Shown: positions 1-10,660 of the stretch, piece after piece
Layout of the letters: each line of letters begins with the position of its first letter
How positions within the stretch are numbered: position 1 is the first letter of the stretch
DNA from: Carettochelys insculpta
Taxonomy: Eukaryota; Chordata; Testudines; Carettochelyidae
Direction of reading: 5' to 3'
DNA: 64,000 bases
Assembly (NCBI RefSeq): GCF_033958435.1
Contig: NC_134138.1
Span: forward strand, 3,856,001-3,920,000
Program-made: the position numbers and the translations under genes
Notes under the pieces: model-generated
The model's input: the letters and a program-made list of their open reading frames with translations, nothing else
The model's database searches: none
Told to the model about the DNA's origin: nothing

Positions 1-607
1 ACGTTAGGCGGCGAGACGTCGAAGTCGCTAACCCCATGAGCGGATGGGAATAGCGCCCTACTTCGACGTTCAACATCGAAGTAGGGACGTGTAGACGATC
101 CGCGTCCCGCAACATCGAAATAGCGGGGTCCTCCATGGCGGCCATCAGCTGGGGGGTTGAGAGATACTCTCTCTCCAGCCCTTGCGGGGCTCTGTGGTCA
201 CCGTGGGCAGCAGCCCTTAGCCCAGGGCTTCTGGCTGCTGCTGCTGCAGCTGGGGGTCCGTGCTGCATATACAGGGTCTGCAACTAGTTGTTGGCTCTGT
301 GTATCTTGCACTGTTTAATGAAAGTGTGTCTGGGAGGGGCCCTTTAAGGGAGCGACTTGCTGTTGAGTCCGCCCCGTGACCCTGTCTGCAGCTGTGCCTG
401 GCTCCCTTATTTCGATGTGTGCTACTTTGGAGTGTAGACGTTCCCTCGCTGTGCCTATTTCGATGTTGGGCTGAGCAACGTCGAAGTTGAACATCGACGT
501 TGCCAGCCCTGGAGGACGTGTAGACGTTATTCATCGAAATAGCCTATTTCGATGTCGCAACATCGAAATAAGCTATTTCGAAGTTGGGTGCACGTGTAGA
601 CGTAGCC
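1..607 (-). mobile_element. Harbinger-like 710-bp element, copy A (cut by window edge)
   Basis: Right part of a non-autonomous DNA transposon in minus orientation, ending at 601-607 with the terminal repeat CGTAGCC. The copy at 48273-48982 has the same internal block on the plus strand with only a few differences, so the copy looks young. The outer zones are rich in ACTTCGAAGT-type inverted words. The core, about 140-480, is not palindromic and contains the phrase CTTTAAGGGAGCGACTTGC. A second terminal fragment follows at 608-619. Assignment to PIF/Harbinger is inferred from 3-bp target duplications on better copies; no transposase is visible. Confidence 0.75.
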
Positions 608-622
608 GTAGACGTAGCCTAT

Positions 623-1332
623 GGCTACGTCTACACGTGCAGCCAACATCGAAATAGCTTATTTCAATGTTGCGACATCGAAATAGTCTATTTCGATGAA
701 TAACGTCTACACGTCTTCCAGGGCCAGCAACGTCGATGTTCAATTTCGACGTTGCTCAGCCCAACATTGAAATAGGCGCAGCGAGGGAACGTCTACACGT
801 CAAAGCAGCACACATCGAAATAGGGATGCCAGGCACAGCTGCAGACAGGGTCACGGGGCGGACTCAACAGCCAGCCGCTCCCTTAAAGGGCCCCTCCCAG
901 ACACAGTTGCACTAAACAACACAAGATACACAGAGCTGACAACTGGTTGCAGACCCTGTACCTGCAGCATAGATCCCCAGCTGCCGCAGAAGCAGCCAGA
1001 AGCCCTGGGCTAAGGGCTGCTGCCCACGGTGACCATAGAGCCCCGCAGGGGCTGGAGAGAGAGCATCTCTCAACCCCCCAGCTGATGGCCGCCATGGAGG
1101 ACCCTGCAATTTCGACGTTGCGGGACGCGGATCGTCTACACGGTCCCTACTTCGACGTTCAACGTCGAAGTAGGGCGCTATTCCTATCTCCTCATGAGGT
1201 TAGCGACTTCGACGTCTCGCCGCCTAACGTCGAAGTTAACTTCGAAATAGCGCCCGACGCGTGTAGACGCGACGGGCGCTATTTCGAAGTTGGTGCCGCT
1301 ACTTCGAAGTAGCGTGCACGTGTAGACGCAGC
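623..1332 (+). mobile_element. Harbinger-like 710-bp element, copy B
   Basis: Starts with GGCTACGTCTACACGTGC and ends with TGTAGACGCAGC, so both terminal inverted repeats are present apart from a final base. It has the same organisation as the copy at 48273-48982 but is more diverged. It sits head to head with copy A, with only 15 bases between them, making a large inverted pair. An open frame at 947-1312 is element sequence and not a host gene. Confidence 0.8.
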
Positions 1333-1545
1333 TCATGGTGGTCATTAGCTGGGGGATTGAGAGATGCTTTCTCTCCAGCCCCTGCGGGGCTCTATGGTTA
1401 CTAGCTGCGTCTACACGTGCACGCTACTTCGAAGTAGCGGCACCAACTTCGAAATAGCGTCCTTCGCGTCTACACGCGTCAGGCGCTATTTCGAAGGTAA
1501 CTTCCACGTTAGGCGGCGAGACGTCGAAGTCGCTAACCTCATGGG
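1333..1545 (-). mobile_element. Fragment of the 710-bp element, copy C
   Basis: 1333-1400 matches a piece of the element core (GCTGGGGGATTGAGAG...). From about 1404 a minus-oriented terminal segment runs (GCTGCGTCTACACGTGCACG) until it meets copy D at 1546. This looks like a rearranged or nested remnant. Confidence 0.6.
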
Positions 1546-2255
1546 GGCTACGTCTACACGTGCACCCAACTTCGAAATCGCTTATTTCGATGTTGCGACA
1601 TCGAAATAGGCTATTTCAATGAATAACGTCTGCACGTCCTCCAGGGCTGGCAACGTCGATGTTCAACTTTGACGTTGCTCAGCCCAACATCGAAATAGGC
1701 ACAGCGAGGGAACGTCTACACGGCAAAGTAGCACACATCGAAATAAGGGAGCCAGGCACAGCTGCAGACAGGGTCACGGGGCGGACTCAACAGCAAGTCG
1801 CTCCCTTAAAGGGCCCCTCCCAGACACACTTTCATTAAACAGTGCAAGATACACAGAGCCAACAACTAGTTGCAGACCCTGTATATGCAGCACGGACCCC
1901 CAGCTGCAGCAGCAGCAGCCAGAAGCCCTGGGCTAAGGGCTGCTGCCCACGGTGACCACAGAGCCCCGCAAGGGCTGGAGAGAGAGTATCTCTCAACCCC
2001 CCAGCTGATGGCCGCCATGGAGGACCCCGCTATTTCGATGTTGCGGGACGCGGATCGTCTACACGTCCCTACTTCGATGTTGAACGTCGAAGTAGGGCGC
2101 TATTCACATCCGCTTATGGGGTTAGCGACTTCGACGTCTCGCCGCCTAACGTCGATTTCAACTTCGAAATAGCGCCCAACACGTGTAGACGTGACGGGCG
2201 CTATTTCGAAGTTACTGCCGCTACTTCGAAGTAGCGTGAACGTGTAGACGCAGCC
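1546..2255 (+). mobile_element. Harbinger-like 710-bp element, copy D (full length)
   Basis: Full-length copy of 710 bp, exactly the length of the copy at 48273-48982. The stretch 1870-2172 encodes the same 100-residue reading frame as 48597-48899, so these two copies separated recently or have been homogenised. Ends are GGCTACGTCTACACGTGC and CGTGTAGACGCAGCC. There is no clear target duplication because it is packed between copies C and E. The core holds a CAG run (ProGln-rich reading MQHGPPAAAAAARSPGL in one frame). Whether any frame is translated is unknown. Confidence 0.85.
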
Positions 2256-2797
2256 GAGGAGATAGGAATAGCGCCCTACTTCGACGTTCAACGTCGAAGT
2301 AGGGACTTTGTAGACGATCCGCGTCCCGCAACGTCGAAATTGCTCGGTCCTCCATTGCGGCCATCAGCTGGGGGGTTGAGAGATGCTCTCTCTCCAGCCC
2401 CTGCGGGGCTCTATGGTCACCGTGGGCAGCAGCCGTTAGCCCAGGGCTTCTGGCTGCTTCTGCGGCAGCTGGGGATCTATGCTGCAGGCACAGGGTCTGC
2501 AACCAGTTGTCAGCTCTGTGTATCTTGTGTTCTTTAGTGCAACTGTGTCTGGGAGGGGCCCTTTAAGGGAGCGGCTGGCTGTTGAGTCCGCCCCGTGACC
2601 CTGTCTACAGCTGTTCCTGGCACCCTTATTTCGATGTGTGCTACTTTGGTGTGTAGACGTTCCCTCGCAGCGCCTATTTCGATGTCGTGCTGCCCAACGT
2701 CGAAGTTGAAAGTCAACGTTGCCAGCCCTGGAGGACGTGTAGATGTTATTCATCGAAATAGACTATTTCGATGTAGTGTGCACGTGTAGACGTAGCC
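2256..2797 (-). mobile_element. Harbinger-like element, copy E (truncated)
   Basis: Minus-oriented copy lacking its outer left end and directly abutting copy D. It ends at 2797 with the terminal repeat CGTAGCC. The next base pairs begin the left arm of the large inverted duplication, so this element forms the arm's outer boundary in the window. Confidence 0.75.
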
Positions 2798-3744
2798 AAA
2801 ATGAACTTTCAGAGACTTTCAAGAATCAGCAAATAACATCGCTGGCTGCGTCGGAAGTTATGACTGATGCAAGTAAAGTTTTGCTTCAACAATTCTTCTC
2901 TCTAACCCTGTTCTTTCTTTTTTGTTAATAAATCTTTAGATATTAGATCTAAAGAATTGCTGAGCGTGTTGTTTTGGGTAAGATCCAAGTATATATTGAC
3001 CAGGGGCAGGGGCTGGGGCTGGGGCTGGGCCCTTTGGGACCTGAAACAATCTGTGTGGAGTTTGGTGAAATAGGCTTAAGAGCCTCTCACCTTAATTTGG
3101 GGGTTGTTGGTCTGGGCTGGTAGAGCAGCTGGGAAGTCTGGGGGTTTGCTGATGTGGCTCTAGCTGCCCAGTGGGGCTGGCAGAGGTGCTGTGGTGGCTG
3201 GTTGGATTTGCCTTAGTGAGAAGGAAATCCCAGCCTGAGCCTGTAAGCAGCCTGGATTTTAAGCAAAGTTGCCCTGGATTGAGTTCACTAGCTGTGCCCA
3301 GAAACCCCATCCTATTACACCTGCCAACACACTCTGGTCCTTTCCCTTGCAGGGATTTGCTTTCCAAGCATGGGATGGTTGGTGGGAGCCTTTCTGGACC
3401 AGTGGCAAACACCAGCTGCTTCTAAGAAAGGTCCCACTTGATCCTACTCAGGCACTTGGCTGCCAAAGTCTGGAAGTGAGAAATTCCCTCCTGACCCCCG
3501 CACTGGCAGAACATTGAGGGGCGGCAGCTCAGTAACCTTCATCACGCTGAGAAGCAAAAAGCCCGTAATCTACAGCCAGACCCAGTAGCCGAATGGAGGA
3601 TTGCAGAGGTGTGGATTCAAGTCATACCTGTGTTGATTGTGTTGCATTTTCTGCTGGGAAAGGGAGCCACTCCTGGGAGCACAGCAGTGTCACTGCCACT
3701 CCCAAAGACGCTCTCGTTCCCTATGACTCCTCCTGTACTTACGA

Positions 3745-4190
3745 AACATGGATGACGTCTTTATGATTTGGACCCCTGGTGTAGAGACTCTAGGAGAATT
3801 CCACAGAGACTCTAACAATCTGCACCCCACCATCAACCTATGCCTTGACCACTCCACACAAGAGATACATGTCCTGGACACTACACTACAAATCAAGGAT
3901 GGCCTGATTGGTACCACACTCTACCGGAAACCCACTGATCGCTAGACTTACCTACATGCTTCTAGCTTCCATCCTGCACACACAACACAATCCATCGTTT
4001 ATAGTCATGCCCTGAGATACTATCGCATCTGCTCTGATCCTAGTGACAGAGACCGAAAACTATAAGATATCTACCATTGATCCGAAGAAGTGGGTCTGTC
4101 CCACGAAAGCTCAACACCGAATAAATCATTTTGGTAGTCTTTAAAGTGCTGCATTTTGGCTGCTTTGTTTTGTAAGATCTCTACCAAACA
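3745..4190 (+). pseudogene. Penelope-like element: reverse transcriptase fragment plus 3' tail
   Basis: Frame 3748-3945 reads MDDVFMIWTPGVETL..., which is the reverse transcriptase of Penelope-like elements from its catalytic Asp-Asp pair onward, including the conserved HFLDTT-like and LYRKPTDR blocks. It is truncated just upstream of the active site, then continues out of frame through the ICSDPSDR block. At about 4085-4190 comes a non-coding PLE tail (GAAGAAGTGGGTCTGTCCCACGAAAG...). This 5' truncation with a tail joined to a second partial copy is the usual tandem arrangement of PLEs. Not functional. Confidence 0.85.
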
Positions 4191-4654
4191 TTCATAAACC
4201 TGAATTACCCACCAGATGAACTTAAAAAAAACCAAACAAAAAACAAATCAGCAGGGCTAGATGAATACCCAGAAACCAACTACCCCAAGATAGGCCCAAA
4301 AAAGCCAAGAACAGAACACAACTGGTCATCACCTACAGCCCCCAACTCAAACCACTGCAACGAATTATTAAAGACCTACATCCTATCCTTAATCATGATG
4401 CCACACTCCAGAAGGCCCTAGGTGACAGGCCTGTTCTCTCCTATAGAGAACCTCCCAACCTTATCAGGCTTCTCACCACCAATCATAGGCTGTACCGCCA
4501 AAATACTAATCCTGGAACTTTTCCTTGTAACAAGCCCTGTTGCCAGTTTTGCCCACATATCTATGCTGGAGATTTCATCCCTGGACCGAACCACATTAAG
4601 TACAGGATCATGGGCACATTCTCCTGTTCCTCAGCTATAATCGTATATGCCATC

Positions 4655-5090
4655 GGCTGTGTCTACACGTGCCCCAAACTTTGAAATGGCCATGCAAATG
4701 GCCATTTCGAAGTTTACTAATGAAGCGCTGAAATGCATATTCAGCGCTTCATTAGCATGCGGGCGGCAGCGGCGCTTCAAAATTGACGAGCCTTGCCGCC
4801 GCGCAGCGCGTCCAGACGGGGCTCCTTTTCGAAAGGGCCCCGCCTACTTCGAAGTCCCCATATTCCCATGAGCTCATGGGAATAAGGGGACTTCGAAGAA
4901 GGTGGCGTCCTTTCGAAAAAGAGCCCGGTCTGGACGCGCCGCGCGGTGGCAAGGCTCGTCAATTTCGAAGCGCCGCTGCCGCCCACATGCTAATGAAGCG
5001 CTGAATACGCATTTCAGCGCTTCATTAGTAAACTTCGAAATGGCCATTTGCATGGCCATTTCGAAGTTTGGGGCACGTGTAGACACAGCC
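4655..5090. mobile_element. Foldback (fully palindromic) Harbinger-like MITE
   Basis: A 436-bp element that is an imperfect palindrome from end to end. The start GGCTGTGTCTACACGTGCCC mirrors the end GTGTAGACACAGCC, and the centre CCCATGAGCTCATGGG lies at 4872/4873, exactly midway. It is flanked by a 3-bp direct duplication, ATC (4652-4654 and 5091-5093). Removing the element restores a readable PLE GIY-YIG start across the join. It has no coding capacity. Related palindromes are at 53994-54398 and, decayed, at 8757-9159. Confidence 0.9.
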
Positions 5091-5111
5091 ATCATGTGCC
5101 AACAATGCTCA

Positions 5112-5694
5112 GTAGGCATCCTTCGATCCCAAGGGATCATGGGTTTGCACCCCAGTTGGACTGATTCGAGCAGCGTCTTCTGTGGCTGTGCAATCCAATG
5201 CGGGAGTGGCAGTCCTTTCCGCACTGTGAGCAGCAGTAGGCAGATGTCGCTCTGGTGTCACGGGCAGGGATTTTCCTGAGGGCTCTCCTGTCTTCCGCTT
5301 CCTTCACCAAGGTAGTTTCATACATCGCAAGAGCTTCCTTCACTCCCTGTTTCCAGGCGTGCCTGTCTGAGGCGAGCGAATGCCAGGTGCTCACACTGAT
5401 AGAGAGAGCGCTGAGGTCACGCTTGCACGTGTCCTTGTAGCACAATTTCGGTTGCCCTTTCGGCCTCTTTCCAGACGCCAGTTCGCCGAAGAGGAGGTCC
5501 TTCGGTATTCAGCCATCCGTCATGCGTGAGACATGGCCCAGCCAGCGCATACGCCTCTGTTTGAGAAGGGTGAACATGGAGACGGCGCCTGCCCTCTCAA
5601 GCACTGCGCTATTGGGGACCTTGTCCTGCCTTGAGATACCGAGTATGCGCCTAAGGCAGCGCATGTGGAATGTGTTGAGCCTCTGACCCCCTCT
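5112..5694 (-). mobile_element. 5'-truncated non-LTR retrotransposon fragment inside the PLE
   Basis: Minus-strand frames read LNTFHMRCLRRILGIS, then RRMRWLGHVSRMTDG, CKRDLSALSISVSTW and finally a Cys/His cluster CSQCGKDCHSRIGLHSHRRRC. This is the C-terminal end of a LINE reverse-transcriptase polyprotein; the exact clade (RTE- or Jockey/I-like) is not settled by reading. A 10-bp target duplication ACAATGCTCA flanks it (5102-5111 and 5695-5704), placing the insertion inside the PLE nuclease region. Stops and frame changes make it dead. Confidence 0.75.
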
Positions 5695-6259
5695 ACAATG
5701 CTCACACACCACGTATATAAGACAGACCACAAACACTCTTCGAGAAAGAATGAACGACCATAGAGCAGACATTAAAATCTCCAAATACCCCAACCTGTCA
5801 GCCCGCACTTTACTGGAGCGGGCCATTCTGTTAAAGACCTGAGAACTTGTTTGCTACTGAAAAGGGACTTTAACGACCGTCTACAGAGGGACTGCTCAGA
5901 ACTAACATTCATATTCAAATTCGACACATTAACATGTGGTTTGAAGAGGGACAGCAACTTCCTGCCCCATTATAAGGATTCTTTTACCTTTTAAGTGCTT
6001 ACTTGTTTTATCTAACTCTTAACTCCCCCCCGGCCCCGCCACCCCTCTGCTCTTCTGACTTGCCAACCTTGATTACGATTTTTGGACCTCTGTGCTTTAT
6101 ATATTGTGTCTGTTCTGGTCTGGCTATGATCTGAAGGAGTGGCTCTGTCCCATGAAAGCTCATCACTGAATAAATTACTTTGCTAGTCTTTAAAGCGCTA
6201 GCGGACTGCTGTTTTGTTTTGCTAGAATACAGACTAACACGGCTCTCTCTCTCCCAAAG

Positions 6260-7940
6260 AAGCCGAGGTTAAGGGGCTTGCAAGCGGGCAAGCCGGAGGT
6301 GACGCGTGGGCTGCTTTACCGCCCAGCCTGCCGCTCAGAGTGTGCCCGAGAGCACCGATCCGAGTTTACGGGGCTCAGCAACTGCTGTCACAGTAACTGA
6401 TTCCAAGCCAACTGTGGGGCGGAGGGAAGGGAATCCATACGTCCACACTCAATACCCCAAGAATCAGGGGCACCATGTGGGAAGAGTTTAGCTACACACC
6501 CCTGCCAAGCTCTGAATGCTCCATTACATTTTCCCTCATTTGCCCTCCCCTAAAATTAGACTCAGCCACAGCTTTGCCCTCCAGTCTCCAAACGTTTCCG
6601 AAGGAGCCCCCCCTGCAGGCCCCAGGGAGATGGCTGTGCCTATACGCAAATCGTCATCAATCCCAAATGCCTTCCCAACGTGTGTCAATGGGGTGAGGGT
6701 GTCCCAAGCACCCACAGAGTCCAAATAATGCTTCAATTGGAGTGCCGATGTTCTGGGAAGCAGCATCCCGCCCCCAGCCGTGCCCCTGCGCACCGCTGCC
6801 TGATGCAGCCTTCCGGCAGGGAGTCACAAATGACGGTGTTGAGTGGCTCCATTCAGCTCAATGGCCAGTAACTCTAAAACCTGGTGGTGGTCTAATGTCA
6901 ACTAGCTTGCTGCAGACTGTTTAAACAGAGGGGCCCGTGTGTAGCACAGCCTGGCCTGGGATCTGTCCCCCTCCTACCCACCCCGGAGGTGTTTGCCGGA
7001 GAACCAGCTGCCCCAGCCGGTTGCTGACAGCTTTGCAAAGATCTTTGCAAAAGCTGAACAAACCTGAGCTGCTGCCCCTGTTCTCAAGCATTCTTGATCC
7101 AAAAGGCAAACCCCTTGGGCTCCCCGTTTAGCTGGTGGGCATTTGGACAATGTGAACAGGCAGGGCCCAGCTCTGCCTCCAGGCTAGAGGTGTGTGAGCC
7201 CAGTGGCTGTAGAGGGGGGTGGGTGGGGGTGGAAGTGGGGGGGTGGCTCTGGTTCCCAGCGAGGCAATGTTAGAAGGCTTTCCCTTCACCCCGCCCCCAC
7301 CTCTCGTCACACAAGCGGAAATCAGGAGATCAGAAGCCCAAAGCAAGTTAGTTCCAAGCAAGTGCACCCCTAGCTCTGCAACCTGGCCAAATCTGCTCCC
7401 CAGGGCTCCTCTGCCAGCCTGACACCCCAGCACTTTCACGCTGTCTCGCTTCCCAGCTCAGACACTGCAGAACACCGCGCTGGCCCCATCCCTGACACTC
7501 CCTCTGATAAGGCCTCGCTAGACCTGCAGTGTGTGCCCTTAGCCACATCCCTTATAGTCACCCTCCACTTGGGCGGGTCCTGAGACAGGAGGCTTCATCC
7601 CACCTCCTTTGTATCCCATGGGGGAGGGGTCATGGGAGAGGGTGCGTTCTGGCCACGGCCAGGAGTTTCTTTAGCTTTTACTGTTGCTTTTGCTGCCCCC
7701 GCCCGCCCAGCCCTCTTGCCAGTCCTAACTGGGCCTAACTTGACTTCAGTTTGAGAGAGGGAGCCAGGCAGCCTTCCAGCGTATGCTCATGTATTACACT
7801 CCCACCATGCCCCATACTACGGCCCGTAACCCTGTAACTGCTCTTATCTGTTCCCATTAGACCAGCAAACCCAGCCAGCCAGGCAGACACAACAGGCAGC
7901 GTTCCTGTCCTTTGTTCACATGTAACTCTTCTGCCAGAAG
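6260..7940. other. Arm tail of unknown nature, no gene recognised
   Basis: GC-rich sequence matched in inverted form at 55292-56945. Short frames on both strands do not stay open in the partner arm: for example, the minus frame LELLAIELNGATQH is interrupted here but open at 56062-56652. I do not recognise a protein domain. A G-rich run lies at 7213-7240. Confidence 0.5.
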
Positions 7941-8560
7941 GTGTCGGCAGCAAGCAGGGCATCTACGGGCTCCTTTTCACCCATCTCACACAGAACTCGC
8001 TCCAGCCCACACCCAGTAGCCTGGGAAATGTGCACCCCCGGGCGCCTCGGAGAGGCGATGCTTCCCCACTCGCACGCACAGAGTCTGAGTGTAGAAAAGA
8101 AACTTTTAATGAAAGAGGCAGAGAAATCACATGGCAATAGCTTGGGAAAATCCCACACCCAGAGTTCGTAACCAACCCTCAAGTAACTGTCCCAGCTCAG
8201 ATGGATTGAACAGTGTCCTTTGCCTCTCAGGCTCACAAGTCCAGTACTGTAAGGATCGAATCCACACACCCCAACATTCTCTGCACCCAACCTCAAATGC
8301 CCCACTTACAACTCTGTCCAGTCTGTGCAGGTCCTGACACATCACCCCGATGCACCCCTCATTGAGCCTGAGGCAAGGCCAGATATCCTCTCATTGGTCC
8401 AGTGTCCTGTGTGCCCCCCCACTGGCCGTTTGTCCCCTGTATTGTGGCTGGAGGCAAAACCAGCTCTCCATGGCTTGAGCCGCCGGTTCTACTGCTCAGC
8501 TCGTAGCAGTTTCAGCTTTGGGCCTAACTACAGCACCTACCAAGAAGGAGTCTCACAAAG
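7941..8560. other. Unassigned sequence, possibly LTR-derived
   Basis: Begins where the inverted-duplication homology ends. It contains AAACTTTTAATGAAAGAGGC and a C-rich 3' half, which gives it the look of a reverse-oriented LTR, but no boundaries or target duplication could be found. No gene seen. Confidence 0.25.
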
Positions 8561-8756
8561 GCTATGTCTACGCTAGCCCCTTCTTTCTGAAAGGGGTATG
8601 GTAATAAGCAAGGTCAGAACATGCTAATGAGGCACTACCATGAATATGAGGCACCTAATTAGCATAATGGCAGCTACAGCAGGCCGCCCATGCAGTGCAG
8701 ATGGGACCCTTTGCAAAGCCCCTTATTGCTATTTGGTTTTAGGGGCTTTCGAACAC
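8561..8756. mobile_element. Half of a type-3 palindromic MITE
   Basis: Starts with GGCTATGTCTACGCTAGCCC and contains GCTAATGAGGCACTACCATG. It matches the left half of the element at 21607-22400. The right half is missing, replaced by the next decayed palindrome. Confidence 0.6.
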
Positions 8757-9159
8757 TAGGGGGCTGTGGCCGCACTTGGCCAAAATTTTGAAATGGCCGT
8801 GCTAATGGCCAAATCGAAGAATACTAATGAGGTGCTGAAATGAATATTCAGCACCTCATTAGCATACTGCCACCTGCGCCACTTCAGAAGTGCCCCATTT
8901 TGCTTGCGTGTGGGTTGGCTACATGGGGGTCCTTTCCCAAAGGACCCTACACACTTCAAAATCCCCTTGTTCCTATCAACTGATAAGGGGATTTCCAGGT
9001 CTGCAAGGGTCTTTCAAAAAGGATCCCTATGGAACCAAGCCACAAAGTGCTCTGTCCAACAGCATCCTAATGAGGCACTGAATATTCATTTCAGCAACTC
9101 ATTAGTATTCTTCTATTCAGTTATTAGCATAGCCATTCCAAAGTACAGCTGCAGTCCAG
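8757..9159. mobile_element. Decayed foldback MITE
   Basis: Shows the same plan as 4655-5090 (AAATGGCCGTGCTAATGGCC near 8795 mirrored by TTAGCATAGCCATTCC near 9123, with CACCTCATTAGCAT arms) but with many substitutions. It lies between the type-3 half element and a 710-bp element, giving three transposon families end to end. Confidence 0.6.
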
Positions 9160-9871
9160 AGCTACGTCTACATGTGAAGCCTACATCGAAGTAGCTTATT
9201 TCGATGTAGCGACATCGAAATAGGCTATTTCAATGAATAACGTCTGCACGTTCTCCAGGGCTGGCAACGTCGACGTTCAACATCGACGTTGCGCAGCACC
9301 ACATCGAAATAGGCGCTGCAAGGGAACGTCTACACTCCAAAGTAGCACACATCGAAATAAGGGTGCCAGGCACAGCTGCAGACAGGGTCACGGGGCGGAC
9401 TCAACAGCAAGCCGCTCCCTTAAAGGGCCCCTCCCAGACACACTTGCACTAAACAACACAAGATCCACAGAGCCGACAGCTGGTTGCAGACCCTGTGCAT
9501 GCAGCATGGATCCCCAGCTGCAGCAGCAGCAGCCAGAAGCCCTGGGCTCAGGGCTGCTGAACACGGTGACCATAGAGCCCCGCAGGGGCTGGAGAGAGAG
9601 CGTCTCTCAACCCCTCAGCTGATGGCCGCTATGGTGGACCCCGCTATTTCGATGTTGCGGGATGCGGATCGGCTACACGTGCCCTACTTCGATGTTCAAC
9701 TTTGAAGTAGGGCGCTATTCCCATCCCCTCATGGGGTTAGCGGCTTCGACGTCTCGCCGCCTAACGTCGATGTTAACATCGAAATAGCGCCCAACACGTG
9801 TAGCCGTGACGGGCGCTATTTCGAAGTTAGTGCCGCTACTTCGAAGTAGCGTGCACGTGTAGACACGGCTT
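9160..9871 (+). mobile_element. Harbinger-like 710-bp element, copy F
   Basis: Complete copy from GCTACGTCTACATGTGAAGC to CGTGTAGACACGGCT. In the core a frame starting near 9507 reads MDPQLQQQQPEALGSGLLNT and stays open to 9622. The same start is seen in several other copies. It may represent the first coding exon of an autonomous parent element; this is inference. Confidence 0.8.
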
Positions 9872-9904
9872 GCAAGTGTTCAGGAGGGTGGTTGGGTGAC
9901 TTGC

Positions 9905-10265
9905 ATTACTGAACCCTGTTTTTTTGTCAGGTGGTGGAGCTGGCCCATGGTCCCTGGGGGTGATGTCCCATAAATCTTGTCTTAGGTGCTGTGGTCACCC
10001 CTTGTATTTCAGGGCATGATTGCCAGGGTGCGGGAGAGGTGGGACCTGCTTGTCTCTGATACCCAGCCTTCCCAAGGCCAAGCCAGCTAGCTGCTTTGAA
10101 AACAGTTGCGCAAATCCAGCGGCCATTTGTGCTCTAGAGAACAGACTGGCCCTGCTGGTTGGTCTGGTGGGGAGAGAGCTGCGCAGGGCAGCTGTGTCCC
10201 TCACTGCCAGGACTCCCAAGTTTAGAGCAAGGTCTGCCTACCAGGACCAGCACCAGGGGTACGGG
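9905..10265 (+). mobile_element. CR1 LINE 5' region fragment
   Basis: Matches, in the same sense, the minus-strand CR1 block at 53480-53860. Shared blocks include GGAGAGGTGGGACCTGCTT and CTAGAGAACAGACTGGCCCT. In 53.5 kb this block runs straight into the CR1 ORF2 endonuclease, so it is CR1 ORF1-side sequence. Several stops. Confidence 0.65.
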
Positions 10266-10266
10266 G

Positions 10267-10295
10267 AGAGGACAGGACAGGACAGGACAGGACAT
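10267..10295. repeat. (GGACA)n microsatellite
   Basis: About five perfect GGACA units directly downstream of the CR1 fragment. Confidence 0.85.
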
Positions 10296-10660
10296 AGCTT
10301 AGCCTTAACCTCCTGCTGGGTGCTCAGAGAGTGCCATTGGCACTGGAGGAAAAGGCTTCTGCCTCTGCAGCTCCCCGTTGCACAGCCCAGACGGAGCTGC
10401 CCTCCACTGAGGACGTCACTCCGCCTCTCTTTGGGGCATGCCCCAGGCAAAGGATTAATTGAGCCCTGCCACTGGGTCCATGCTGTGGCAGCCAGTTTCA
10501 GCCACTTCACGCTGGATCCACGCCGCGTCCCAGGGAATTTGCAGCCCCTGGGCTGGCCTCACCCCTTCCTACCCTGGACAGCTCATGCAGAACAGAAGGC
10601 CCCCACGCTGCAGGGGGGTGCTGTGAGGAGGGGCAGGCAGGGCTCTGGCTGATAGGAGCC

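Larger units (their letters stand above)
4191..6260 (+). pseudogene. Second Penelope-like copy: C-terminal region, GIY-YIG nuclease remnant and tail
   Basis: Translation with frameshifts from about 4330 gives the PLE linker between polymerase and nuclease (NPGTFPCNKPCCQFC, then a YAIMCQQC nuclease start). The GIY-YIG domain resumes at about 5695 (TTNTLRERMNDHRADIK) and decays through stops. The 3' tail with GTCCCATGAAAGCTCATCAC and the PLE end (CAGACTAACACGGCTC) lies at 6150-6260. The copy is interrupted by a foldback element (4655-5090) and a LINE (5112-5694). The same copy is present in inverted form at 56945-58690. Confidence 0.8.
2799..7940 (+). repeat. Left arm of a large inverted duplication
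   Basis: Base-by-base reading shows that this block matches the reverse complement of 55292-59620 over nearly its whole length, at roughly 95% identity in the parts I compared (for example 3092-3290 against 59140-59330). It consists of a leader (2799-3744) with an AATAAA near 2927, tandem PLE pieces (3745-6260) and a GC-rich tail (6260-7940). Around 3575-3625 is a tRNA-like stretch (TAGCCGAATGGAGGAT and GGATTCAAGTC), probably a SINE head. Differences between arms: this arm carries a foldback element (4655-5090) and more of a LINE. The nature of the leader and tail is unknown; they could be an old repeat family, since part of the neighbouring unit recurs at 44387-45127. Confidence 0.85.

Noticed and set aside
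1870..2172. Identical 100-codon frames at 1870-2172 and 48597-48899 as conserved host genes
   Set aside because: Both lie inside copies of the 710-bp transposon; identity reflects recent copying.
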